13,715 nt of DNA from Acidimicrobiia bacterium (GTDB lineage: Bacteria > Actinomycetota > Acidimicrobiia > Acidimicrobiales > Aldehydirespiratoraceae). The notes below the pieces were generated by a model. That model did not search any database. It worked only from the letters and a program-made list of their open reading frames with translations, and was not told the DNA's origin. Positions 6,701 through 13,715 of this stretch are shown here, piece after piece; the first letter of the stretch is position 1; every line of letters begins with the position of its first letter. The stretch spans positions 1 through 13,715 of the forward strand of contig JAJDZO010000116.1 in assembly GCA_022824605.1 (NCBI GenBank), given 5' to 3'. The position numbers and the translations under genes are program-made.

Positions 6701-9700
6701 CCAGGCTCGAGTCGATGCGGGAGCGAGCGGGCACCACCACTACGGCAGCGCGCCGGTCGCTGGTGTGGATGCTGCTGGCGCGCCAGCGAGGGCCGGTGCG
6801 AGCCGTGCTGGCGTTGATCGTGCTGCACAGCATCTTGACCCTCATGCTCGCCCAGGCGGTGGTGAACCTGGTGGACAACGGCATCGTCGACCAGGCCGCT
6901 CCCATCGGGCCCTATGTGTCCCACATCGCCAAGCTGGCCGTGCTGAGCTTCATCGTGGGCTTCGCCAGCCGCCAGATGACGGCTCGGATCGGCTATCAGC
7001 TGGAGTACGACCTGCGGGCCTGGCTCTACTCCCGGGTGCAGTGGGCCGACCTCCGCATGCCCCAGCAGATGGCCACTGGGCAGCTCGTCACCCGGTCGAT
7101 GACCGACCTAAAGATGGTGCAGCGCATCATCCAATTCCTGCCCTCCATCGTGACGCTGGCGCCGGCGACGATCGCCCTTCTCGTATACCTCGCGTATCTC
7201 AGCCCTCCGCTGGCGGTGATCGCGTTTCTGGCGCTGCCCCTCAACCTTTGGTTCCTCTCCAAGTTCCGGGTGCGCCTGTGGGGGCTGAGCTGGGCGGAGT
7301 TGAACGAGCGGGCCGAAGTTGCCACCGCCATCGACGAGCCCGTCCGCGGCGTGCGGGTCATGCGGGCGTTCGGGCGCGAAGAGCACGAGCGGGAGCGACT
7401 GGGGGCCACGGCACTGCGGGCCTACCGCTACTCCATGACCCGGGTCCGGCTGCTGGCCCGCTACGACATTCTGCTCAAGGCCGTTCCCCTGCTCATCAAC
7501 GCCCTAGTGCTGGTGGCTGGCGCCCAGCTCATCGCCGCCGATCAGCTGTCTGTGGGGGTGTTCCTCGTTACGTTCCAGGTGGCGGGGTATGTCATCGCCA
7601 TCGCCCAGATCTTCGACGAGCTGGCCAGCTCTTGGCAGTTCCTGCGCACCGCTCAGAGTCGGCTGGCTGAAGTGCTCTCGCTGGGTGCCCGGCCCACCGA
7701 GGGGCGCCCCGCTGCCAGCCGCTTCGAGTCGGTCGAGCTTCGCGACGCGGGGGTCTCATTTGAAGGCACCCCGGTGATCGACCGCCTGTCGTTCGAGGCT
7801 CGTCCTGGCCAGCTCGTGGTGGTGAACGGGCCGCCCGGCTCCGGCAAGACCACGCTGGCCGGCTTGGTCGGCGGCCTAGTCGAGCCGACAAGCGGGGATG
7901 TCCTGCTCGACGGGCGGCCCCTCGGCGAGCTCGACTTCACCACCATCCGCACGATGGTGCGCATCGTGGCTGAGGACCCGGTGCTCTTCTCGGGGTCGCT
8001 TCGCCAGAACCTCGACCTCGGGGCGGCGTGGATGGTGTCTGACGACGAGATCAACGCCACCTTGTATGCGGCGGGCGCCGACGACATCGTGGCCGGTATG
8101 CCCGACGGGCTGAGTACCCATGTGGGCGACCGGGGCCTTACGCTGTCGGGCGGGCAGCGCCAGCGCCTCGCCCTGGCCCGGGCGCTGGTGGCCCGCCCCC
8201 GGGTGATCGTGCTCGACGACGCCTTGTCGGCCGTCAACCCCTCCCACGAGATGGAGATCATCCGGCGGGTTGGCGAGTTTTTGCCCGAGGCCGCGATCGT
8301 GGCCATCACACGGCGCCCCGGACCGGCCTCCATGGCCGACACCGTGGTGCAGCTCAGCCGCCCCGGCGCGACCACCCCGCCCGCCCCCGCTGCGGCCCCC
8401 GAGAAACCGGGCGATGGCGAGGCAGCCTCCGAGCTGATGGACGTCGTTGGTTCGCTTGAGGTAAGCGAGGAAACACCCATCGTCTCCGACGCCCAGTGCC
8501 GGGTGGACGCCATGCCCCGGGTGCGATGGTTGGTGGGGATCACCCTGTTTACCCTCGGGGTCGTGGTCATTTTGCTAGTGGTGAACTCCCTGGCCGGGCT
8601 CGGTCCCGAGATTCTCTTCGCCGAGGCCACCGATTCGGCCGTGGACGGCGAGACGAGCGCCATCTACGGGATCGGGCTCGCCGTGGTGGCCGTCGGGGTC
8701 GTGTTCGCGGTCAGCGGCTACTTCGTGAGGGTGTTGTCGATGAAGATCGCCCAGTCGATCGGGTATTTGCTGCGGCGCCGCATCTTCCACCGCCTCACCA
8801 AGCTCGGCATCGACTTCTACGACCGCGAGCTGCCGGGCGAGGTGGCCACCCGGGTGGTCAACGACCTCGACACCATCCTCGATTTCGTGGGGGAGAGGCT
8901 GTTCCGGTTCATCTCCAGCCTGGGCCGCTTCACCGTGGGGATTGTGGTGGTGATCGTCCTCGTGCCGCAGCTAACTCCCGTGATCATCGGCATCACCGCG
9001 TTGATCCTCGCCCTCACCGCCGCCCAGCTCTACCTGGGCATGCGGGCCTTCAATCGAGCGCGCGACGACCTCGGCCGCACCGTGGCCACGTTTGAGGAGC
9101 ACTTCGCGGGGCGCAACGAGCTACGGGACTGCGGGGCGGTCGACAAGGCGAATCGCCGGTTCGTGGAGGATGCCTGGGAGCTGCGCCAGAGCCGGCGGTG
9201 GGCAACCTCGATCGCCAACCTGTACTCGGAGTTCGTCGCATTCATCACCCACGTCGGCGGAGCGCTCATCTTGTGGGGCGCGGGCCACGAGGTGCTGGCC
9301 GGCACCATCGCGGTGGGCACCGCCCTGTCGGCCCGGCTTGTGGCCCAGCAGGCCCTTCAGCCCCTGTCGTACATGAGCTCGATCTACACCGAGCTGCTTG
9401 AGGCCCGGGTCTCCTGGCACCGCCTGGCTGAGCCGTTCGACACGCCGATCCTGCCCGCCGAACGGCCGTGTGCGACCGAGGCGGGGCCCCTCGACGGCGA
9501 CGTGACCTTTGAGTCGGTTGCCTTCGTCTACCCGCACACCGCCCGGCCCGTGCTCGACGAAATCTCATTCACGCTCCCCTCTGGTGCGGTGACCTGCCTC
9601 GTGGGGTTCACCGGAGCGGGGAAGTCGTCGATCACCAAGCTGCTCGCCCGGATCTACGACCCGACCGCAGGCCGGGTCCTCGCCGGCGGGGTCGACATCG

Positions 9701-10242
9701 CCGATTACGAATCGCGCTCTTACCGGCGGCAGCTCGGAATCGTCCCCCAAGACGCGTTCTTGTTCAAGGGCACCATCGGCTCCAACATTGCCTACTCGCG
9801 ACCCGACGCCTCACTCGATGAGATCGACCGGGCGGTGCGAGCCATCGGCGCCCACGATGTGCTCACTGCCCTCGACGGAGGCTACGAGCACCCCGTGGAC
9901 GAGGAGGCACGCAACCTCACCGCGGCCCAGCGCCAACTGGTGGCGCTGGCGCGGGTGTGGCTCGCCCGACCCGACATCTTGGTGCTCGACGAGGCCACGT
10001 CCAGCCTCGACGGGCCGATGGAGGATCGGGTGCTCGAGGCGATCCGGGCCCTCGGGGTCACCACCCTCACCGTCACCCACCGCCAAAACGTGGCCGAGCA
10101 CTCCGACCTCGCCATCGTGCTCGAGGCTGGCCGAGTAGTCGAGATCGGTCCCCCCGACGAGCTCATCGGGACCGGCAGCGCCTACGACCGCCTGTGGGCC
10201 GCGGTCGATGACGACAGCGCTGAGGTCACCGAAAAAGCGTGA
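6697..10242 (+). CDS. Fused asymmetric ABC exporter (membrane-NBD-membrane-NBD)
   Basis: A 1,181-residue full exporter made of two half-transporters in one chain. First membrane domain about residues 26-310; first nucleotide-binding domain about 344-560; linker rich in Pro, Ala and Glu; second membrane domain about 606-900; second nucleotide-binding domain about 934-1165. NBD1 has Walker A GPPGSGKTT (378-386) and an intact LSGGQ (483-487), but Glu426 at the Q-loop, Asp508 instead of the catalytic Glu, and Arg539 instead of the switch His. NBD2 has Walker A at 970-978, Gln1018, Asp1098/Glu1099 and His1128 intact, but a degenerate signature LTAAQ (1074-1078). The layout and length resemble mycobacterial tandem exporters such as Rv0194 (about 1,200 residues, multidrug export). 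Substrate unknown: drugs, lipids or peptides are possible. Its ATG overlaps the importer's stop (ATGA); upstream there is only a weak GGCGGG, so translation is probably coupled. Confidence 0.93.
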   Translation: MTRLESMRERAGTTTTAARRSLVWMLLARQRGPVRAVLALIVLHSILTLMLAQAVVNLVDNGIVDQAAPIGPYVSHIAKLAVLSFIVGFASRQMTARIGYQLEYDLRAWLYSRVQWADLRMPQQMATGQLVTRSMTDLKMVQRIIQFLPSIVTLAPATIALLVYLAYLSPPLAVIAFLALPLNLWFLSKFRVRLWGLSWAELNERAEVATAIDEPVRGVRVMRAFGREEHERERLGATALRAYRYSMTRVRLLARYDILLKAVPLLINALVLVAGAQLIAADQLSVGVFLVTFQVAGYVIAIAQIFDELASSWQFLRTAQSRLAEVLSLGARPTEGRPAASRFESVELRDAGVSFEGTPVIDRLSFEARPGQLVVVNGPPGSGKTTLAGLVGGLVEPTSGDVLLDGRPLGELDFTTIRTMVRIVAEDPVLFSGSLRQNLDLGAAWMVSDDEINATLYAAGADDIVAGMPDGLSTHVGDRGLTLSGGQRQRLALARALVARPRVIVLDDALSAVNPSHEMEIIRRVGEFLPEAAIVAITRRPGPASMADTVVQLSRPGATTPPAPAAAPEKPGDGEAASELMDVVGSLEVSEETPIVSDAQCRVDAMPRVRWLVGITLFTLGVVVILLVVNSLAGLGPEILFAEATDSAVDGETSAIYGIGLAVVAVGVVFAVSGYFVRVLSMKIAQSIGYLLRRRIFHRLTKLGIDFYDRELPGEVATRVVNDLDTILDFVGERLFRFISSLGRFTVGIVVVIVLVPQLTPVIIGITALILALTAAQLYLGMRAFNRARDDLGRTVATFEEHFAGRNELRDCGAVDKANRRFVEDAWELRQSRRWATSIANLYSEFVAFITHVGGALILWGAGHEVLAGTIAVGTALSARLVAQQALQPLSYMSSIYTELLEARVSWHRLAEPFDTPILPAERPCATEAGPLDGDVTFESVAFVYPHTARPVLDEISFTLPSGAVTCLVGFTGAGKSSITKLLARIYDPTAGRVLAGGVDIADYESRSYRRQLGIVPQDAFLFKGTIGSNIAYSRPDASLDEIDRAVRAIGAHDVLTALDGGYEHPVDEEARNLTAAQRQLVALARVWLARPDILVLDEATSSLDGPMEDRVLEAIRALGVTTLTVTHRQNVAEHSDLAIVLEAGRVVEIGPPDELIGTGSAYDRLWAAVDDDSAEVTEKA

Positions 10243-10268
10243 GCTTGGCCGGGCAGCCTGCTTAGCGC
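10237..10268. terminator. Possible imperfect hairpin between convergent genes
   Basis: Around the two facing stop codons, GCG (10237-10239), AGC (10242-10244) and GGC (10247-10249) can pair with GCC (10256-10258), GCT (10260-10262) and CGC (10266-10268) around a 6-base loop, with small bulges between the paired blocks. No T tract follows on either strand. It could act as a weak bidirectional terminator, but GC-rich DNA makes such pairings common. Confidence 0.25.
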
Positions 10269-12118
10269 TCGTAGCTCGGCGGCGTGTCGTTGGGGGGAAA
10301 CTCGTAGAGGATGCCGATGGCCGCATCCGGATCGAACACTCTTGGCTGCTCTTCCGTCCACTCGCCGCCTGCGTAGCGACGCCCGTCGTCGACCTTCATG
10401 TATTCCCCGACCACAACGCGCCCAGACGCCGTGGTGCGCTCGTACGCGGGATCCCACCACTTCTCGGTCATGTCATCGAAGCCGGTGTAATCGGTCCAGG
10501 GAAGCCTGCCATCGCCATAGGCTGCGCCTGGGCTGGTCACGCAGTCGCAGTAGGCTCCGAGCGACGGGGGCAGCGCGAAGCAGCCCTCGGTGAAGCTCTC
10601 GGGGGTGAGATTGGGTCCGGCCGCATGGAGGCAGGCCATCGGCGGCTTCAGAGTCGAAAGGGAGAACCTCTCGGATAGCGAGACCGGCTCTCGACCGTGG
10701 TGCCACTCGAACAACACCGCCAGCGCGTTGGGCTGGTCGGCGACGCTCAATCCGATTGGACCCGGCCCGAAGGCGTGGGCCCACTGCTCCTGGTCGTAGC
10801 CCCGGGCGAAGAAGGCCGTGTCGTGGCCGCTGTAGCCGGTGATGATCCACTCTGGGAACCACTGCTGCTCGGTTGCCGCCGCGGTCATCGTCCTGGTGAA
10901 CAGGTTGTCGGTCCCGGCGATCACCGTGGTTACGCCGGCATCCTTCATCCGGGCGGCGATCACCCGGGCTCTCTCCTGTCGCTGCGTATTCTCGGCGCCC
11001 TCGTCGTAGCTCACCGCTTCCACCAGCTCGAAGCCATTCTGGGCCGCTTGGTCTTCCATGAAGTCCCTGCTCCACCGGTCGGTGTAGATCATCCCGATCC
11101 GCCGAGGCTCGCCGATCATGTCGTCGTCGCCGGCCCACTGCACTGGGTAATCGGCGACGCGCTTGCCGATGTACTCGGCCACGTGGAGCATGGTCACCCG
11201 GTCGTCGGCCAACGCCGACCAGCGGAAGCCGGGCTGGTCCTGGGTTTCCTGCCAGGAGACGCCCGTGCTCCACACAATCACTCCTCGGGCCGCCATCTCA
11301 GCCTCGAATATGGCTTTCCCCTCGCCGGTGGTGGTGGCGTCGACGGCCAGGAACGGCTGGAAGTCGTTCACGGCCTGGGTGGCGTCGGCCCTCTGGGCCA
11401 CCTCGGTTGATCCGCTGGCATCGATGAACTCGAGTCGAACCTGGCGGCCCCAGAACTCGAAGTTCTGATTGAAGATGTCAGCGCCGTCGAGCCAGCCGCG
11501 GGGGATACTGCCGGTGTCGTTGACGAACTCCGTCTGGCCGGAGTCCACCCGCACCACCATGACGATCTCATCGGCGGTAACGCCCGGGGCCGTGTTTCCG
11601 CCGTTGTCGGCCCCCTCGGGCCACTCAAGGACGCACGGCGGTGCGTCCACGAGGGGAACTCGGATCCTCCCGGTCTCCGGGTCGCAGTGCGGGTTGGCTA
11701 GCGCAGCCTCGGATCCGATGCCCGGGAACTCGGGCTCGGGCGGCTCGGTGGGCTCAGCGGCGGCGGCGGTATCGTCGTCGGTGGATTCGGGTTCGTCAAC
11801 CGTTGCTGCGGGGGCGTCGTCGTCCATCGCTCCGGTGTCCTCGGGCTCGTCGGACGCCGAGGGCGCAGCGTCACCCGCGGGGTCATCGCCAACCGTTGGT
11901 GCGTCGTCCATCGGTTCGTCATCAGCAACTTCTTCGGCCGCCGGGGGGGTGGTGTCACCCGTGGTGTCGTCGCCATCGTCGTCATCGGAGCCGCCACCGG
12001 ACACGATCAGCACGATGATCACGACGGCGGCTACCACCGCGATGGCGAGGTACCAGCGCAGACGGCGCAGGAGGCTCTGCTCTCCCGCCGGTTCGGGGGT
12101 GTTTGCTGAATCGGTCAT
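10262..12118 (-). CDS. Membrane-anchored LivJ-type substrate-binding protein of an ABC importer
   Basis: A 618-residue solute-binding protein of the periplasmic-binding-protein type I fold used by Liv/HAAT importers. Seen: a short N-terminus with Arg18, Arg19 and Arg21, one hydrophobic helix (about 22-39) with no lipobox, an Asp/Glu/Ala/Pro/Thr-rich tether (45-132), then the binding domain from about 135 to the end, starting with a cysteine-bearing NPHCDPETGRIRVP stretch and the strand GVTADEIVMVVRV. Later stretches such as GEPRRIGMIYTDRWSRDF and AGVTTVIAGTDN fit the second lobe. Such receptors in Gram-positive bacteria are usually lipoproteins; a helix anchor with a long flexible acidic arm is less usual. 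Its likely partner is the importer fusion at 2831-6700, which has no receptor of its own. The gene lies 42 bases after the NTF2-like gene and may share its transcript. The start is supported by GAGGAGG 7 bases upstream. The ligand is unknown. Confidence 0.87.
   Translation of the reverse strand: MTDSANTPEPAGEQSLLRRLRWYLAIAVVAAVVIIVLIVSGGGSDDDDGDDTTGDTTPPAAEEVADDEPMDDAPTVGDDPAGDAAPSASDEPEDTGAMDDDAPAATVDEPESTDDDTAAAAEPTEPPEPEFPGIGSEAALANPHCDPETGRIRVPLVDAPPCVLEWPEGADNGGNTAPGVTADEIVMVVRVDSGQTEFVNDTGSIPRGWLDGADIFNQNFEFWGRQVRLEFIDASGSTEVAQRADATQAVNDFQPFLAVDATTTGEGKAIFEAEMAARGVIVWSTGVSWQETQDQPGFRWSALADDRVTMLHVAEYIGKRVADYPVQWAGDDDMIGEPRRIGMIYTDRWSRDFMEDQAAQNGFELVEAVSYDEGAENTQRQERARVIAARMKDAGVTTVIAGTDNLFTRTMTAAATEQQWFPEWIITGYSGHDTAFFARGYDQEQWAHAFGPGPIGLSVADQPNALAVLFEWHHGREPVSLSERFSLSTLKPPMACLHAAGPNLTPESFTEGCFALPPSLGAYCDCVTSPGAAYGDGRLPWTDYTGFDDMTEKWWDPAYERTTASGRVVVGEYMKVDDGRRYAGGEWTEEQPRVFDPDAAIGILYEFPPNDTPPSYER
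11723..11986 (-). other. Acidic low-complexity tether inside the binding protein
   Basis: Codons 45-132 of the binding protein encode almost only Asp, Glu, Ala, Pro, Thr, Gly and Ser, with runs of 3-4 Asp. It starts directly after the membrane helix, so it would span the wall zone as a flexible, strongly negative arm. No exact repeat unit is visible. The composition could vary in length between relatives by slippage. Confidence 0.75.
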
Positions 12119-12125
12119 GAGGTGG

Positions 12126-12132
12126 CCTCCTC
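12126..12132 (-). promoter_or_regulatory. Ribosome binding site of the substrate-binding protein
   Basis: Read on the minus strand, GAGGAGG lies 7 bases before the ATG whose first base is 12118. It gives this gene its own strong translation start in the 42-base gap after the NTF2-like gene. Confidence 0.75.
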
Positions 12133-12160
12133 TACGTGGCTCACGGATGGTTCAGGCGGG

Positions 12161-12538
12161 TCACTCCTGTCCCGCGGTCGGCACTATCAGGTACTCGTCG
12201 AATCGAGTGATCCGCCCGTCGGCGACCAGGGCCACCAAACACCCCGGTATCTCGATCGGATTGCCCTCGGCGTCAGCCAAGCGGATAACGAACTGGCGCA
12301 CGAAGCCGTGGTCGGTGACATGGCGGCGCACTTCGTCGAGCGCGATGTCAACGTTCTCGGCCTCCCACTTGGCCCCGGTGACCAGGGAGTCGACGGTGAG
12401 GTCCCGGCCTCCGAAGGAGCTGCTCCATCCCTCGAAGTCGTCGGCGAGGACCTCGCGGATGCCTTCTTCGTCGGCCGCGGCGTACACGGCGAAAAACCGA
12501 TCAGCCACCGCCTCGATGCCCGCCTGGTCGGTCGTCAT
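12161..12538 (-). CDS. NTF2-like / SnoaL-like small protein
   Basis: A 125-residue protein with the layout of the NTF2-like superfamily: an N-terminal helix (IEAVADRFFAVYAAADEEGIREVLADDF), a following segment with Trp38, a conserved-looking strand block (about 75-90) and the terminal strand pair VALVADGRITRFDEYLIV, which is the usual end of SnoaL-like/DUF4440 domains. The cone-shaped fold serves as isomerase, hydrolase, dehydratase or simply a binding module; the active residues cannot be assigned by eye. Its ATG overlaps the stop of the monooxygenase gene (ATGA), so the two are translationally coupled and may act on the same small molecule. The G-rich stretch before the ATG (complement of 12541-12548) sits only 2 bases away, too close for a good ribosome binding site, which also points to coupling. 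Confidence 0.75.
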   Translation of the reverse strand: MTTDQAGIEAVADRFFAVYAAADEEGIREVLADDFEGWSSSFGGRDLTVDSLVTGAKWEAENVDIALDEVRRHVTDHGFVRQFVIRLADAEGNPIEIPGCLVALVADGRITRFDEYLIVPTAGQE

Positions 12539-13715
12539 GACTCCCCCCGGCAGGTTTGCTCACCGCGCAATTCCAAGCCGGCCAGCTCATCCGCGGCGCG
12601 CCAGTCGCCCAGGAGCTGGAGGAACTCGATGGTTCCCGGGCCCACGCCGTAGGGGCCGTTCTGGCTGTTACGCGCCTGGCCCTCGTTGTTGTAGTACCCG
12701 GGGGTGCAGTCTTCGAAGAACCCGCGGTCGGTGGCCTTCTCGCGGCAGGCGGCTACCCAGTCGCCCTCGGCCTCGGCGGTGGCCTCCACCATCGCCGCCC
12801 CGAGCTGGCGGGCTCGGGCCACGATGTAAGCCAGGTGGATGGCCTGTTCGTCGAGTATGTGGGTGTAGTTCACGGTGTTGGCCGACTGGCCGATGGACAT
12901 GAGGAACAGGTTGGGGAAACCGTGCATGTGCATGCCGTGCAACGTGCGAAGGCCGTCGGTCCACTTCTCCATGAGCGTCTCGCCGCCGTTGCCGATGATC
13001 TGGAATCCTCCTCGCTGCGACAGCGGGGTTCCAACCTCGAATCCGCTGGCGTAGATCAGGCAGTCCACCTCGTACTCCCGCCCGCCGGCCACGACGCCGG
13101 TCGCCGTGATGCGATCAACGCCCTTGCCGGAGGTATCGACGAGGGTCACATTCGGGCGATTGAAAGTGGGCAGGTAGTTGTTGTCGATGCAGGGTCGCTT
13201 GCAGAATTGCCGATAGTAGGGCTTGAGAAGTTCGGCGGTCTCGGGATCGTCGACCAGCTCGTCGACGCGGGCCCTGATCTGCTCCATCTTCTGGAGGTCG
13301 GCCAGTTCGACGGCCCGTTGGATGCCCTCGGGCGACAGGTCGACGCCGTCGCCGTCCCGAAAGAGCCTGACGAGGTTGCCGATCAGGTCGGTCCAGCCGT
13401 CGTCGACCAGATTCTCCTCCTGGGGGACGCCGGACACTAGTGCGTTGAAGTTCTCGCGACGGTGCTGGTGCCAACCCGGTGACAGCGACCGGGCCCATTC
13501 GGGGTCGGTCTCCGGGTTGTGCTTGATGTCGACCGACGAGGGGGTCCGCTGGAACACGAAGAGGTGCTCCGCCCACTCGGCGATGTGGGGCACCACCTGC
13601 ACGCTGCTCGCGCCGGTACCGATCACCCCGACCCGCTTGCCACTCAGACCGGTGAGGTTCCCCTCCTGGTCGCCACCCGTGTAGTTGAAGTCCCAACGGC
13701 AGGTGTGGAACGAAT
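12535..13715 (-). CDS. Flavin-dependent monooxygenase, Baeyer-Villiger type (5' end outside the window)
   Basis: The last 392 or so residues of a two-dinucleotide-fold FAD/NADPH monooxygenase; the frame stays open to the right edge and the start is not in the window. Seen at the edge: SFHTCRWD, which contains HxxxWD, the second half of the type I Baeyer-Villiger fingerprint FxGxxxHxxxW(P/D). Next comes the NADPH-binding glycine motif in KRVGVIGTGASSVQVVP, an FMO-like LIYASGFEV segment, and the CTPGYYNNEGQ ending found in many actinobacterial members. The FAD-binding GxGxxG at the N-terminus is not visible. The GTG at 13624-13626 could be taken for a start, but it falls inside the NADPH-binding motif and conserved sequence continues upstream, so it is internal. 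Such enzymes insert oxygen into ketones (linear, cyclic or steroidal) to give esters or lactones; the substrate is unknown. Confidence 0.88.
   Translation of the reverse strand, partial: SFHTCRWDFNYTGGDQEGNLTGLSGKRVGVIGTGASSVQVVPHIAEWAEHLFVFQRTPSSVDIKHNPETDPEWARSLSPGWHQHRRENFNALVSGVPQEENLVDDGWTDLIGNLVRLFRDGDGVDLSPEGIQRAVELADLQKMEQIRARVDELVDDPETAELLKPYYRQFCKRPCIDNNYLPTFNRPNVTLVDTSGKGVDRITATGVVAGGREYEVDCLIYASGFEVGTPLSQRGGFQIIGNGGETLMEKWTDGLRTLHGMHMHGFPNLFLMSIGQSANTVNYTHILDEQAIHLAYIVARARQLGAAMVEATAEAEGDWVAACREKATDRGFFEDCTPGYYNNEGQARNSQNGPYGVGPGTIEFLQLLGDWRAADELAGLELRGEQTCRGES

Noticed and set aside
7653..8663. 336-residue minus-strand open frame opposite the exporter
   Set aside because: Ser/Arg/Pro-rich shadow lying opposite the first nucleotide-binding domain, whose motifs are clear on the plus strand.
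11469..12902. 477-residue plus-strand frame opposite the binding protein and NTF2-like gene
   Set aside because: Ser/Pro/Arg low-complexity translation of the complement of the acidic tether; it crosses three genes with good family evidence on the minus strand.
12535..13626. Complete 363-residue monooxygenase starting at a GTG near 13626
   Set aside because: The GTG is the Val inside the NADPH-binding motif, and conserved residues including HxxxWD continue in frame to the window edge, so the gene is truncated by the window and does not start here.

Overview
The window is 13.7 kb of high-GC, densely coded DNA. It has strong purine-rich ribosome binding sites, many 4-base gene overlaps, a fused actinobacterial-style ABC exporter and a membrane-anchored LivJ-type binding protein. 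This fits an actinobacterium, possibly an acidimicrobial lineage, but that placement is an impression from protein style and not a phylogenetic result. There are no tRNA or rRNA genes, CRISPR arrays, insertion sequences or phage genes.

Layout. Bases 1-357 hold no gene I can support; they contain a small 12-base tandem repeat and end in a good ribosome binding site. Five plus-strand genes then run nearly without gaps from 358 to 10242: an NfeD/YqiJ-like OB-fold membrane protein, a flotillin (SPFH) scaffold, a small uncharacterised lipoprotein, a 1,289-residue fusion of all four core parts of a branched-chain amino acid type (Liv/HAAT) importer, and a 1,181-residue fused ABC exporter. The intergenic gaps are 32, 12, -4 and -4 bases, so this looks like one operon. 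Three genes converge on it from the minus strand: a flavin-dependent (Baeyer-Villiger type) monooxygenase cut by the right window edge, an NTF2/SnoaL-like small protein, and a LivJ-type substrate-binding protein whose stop codon lies 19 bases from that of the exporter.

How the parts may work together. The NfeD-like protein and flotillin form a known membrane-microdomain pair. The importer fusion (permease LivH, permease LivM, ATPase LivF, ATPase LivG in one chain) lacks only a solute receptor. The convergent binding protein, held to the membrane by one N-terminal helix and an acidic tether of about 88 residues, is the obvious candidate. The exporter is an asymmetric full transporter: its degenerate residues are placed so that one ATP site is disabled and the other intact. 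The most notable item is the four-in-one importer, translationally coupled to an unknown lipoprotein on one side and to an exporter on the other, downstream of a flotillin pair. Its substrate cannot be read from the sequence.
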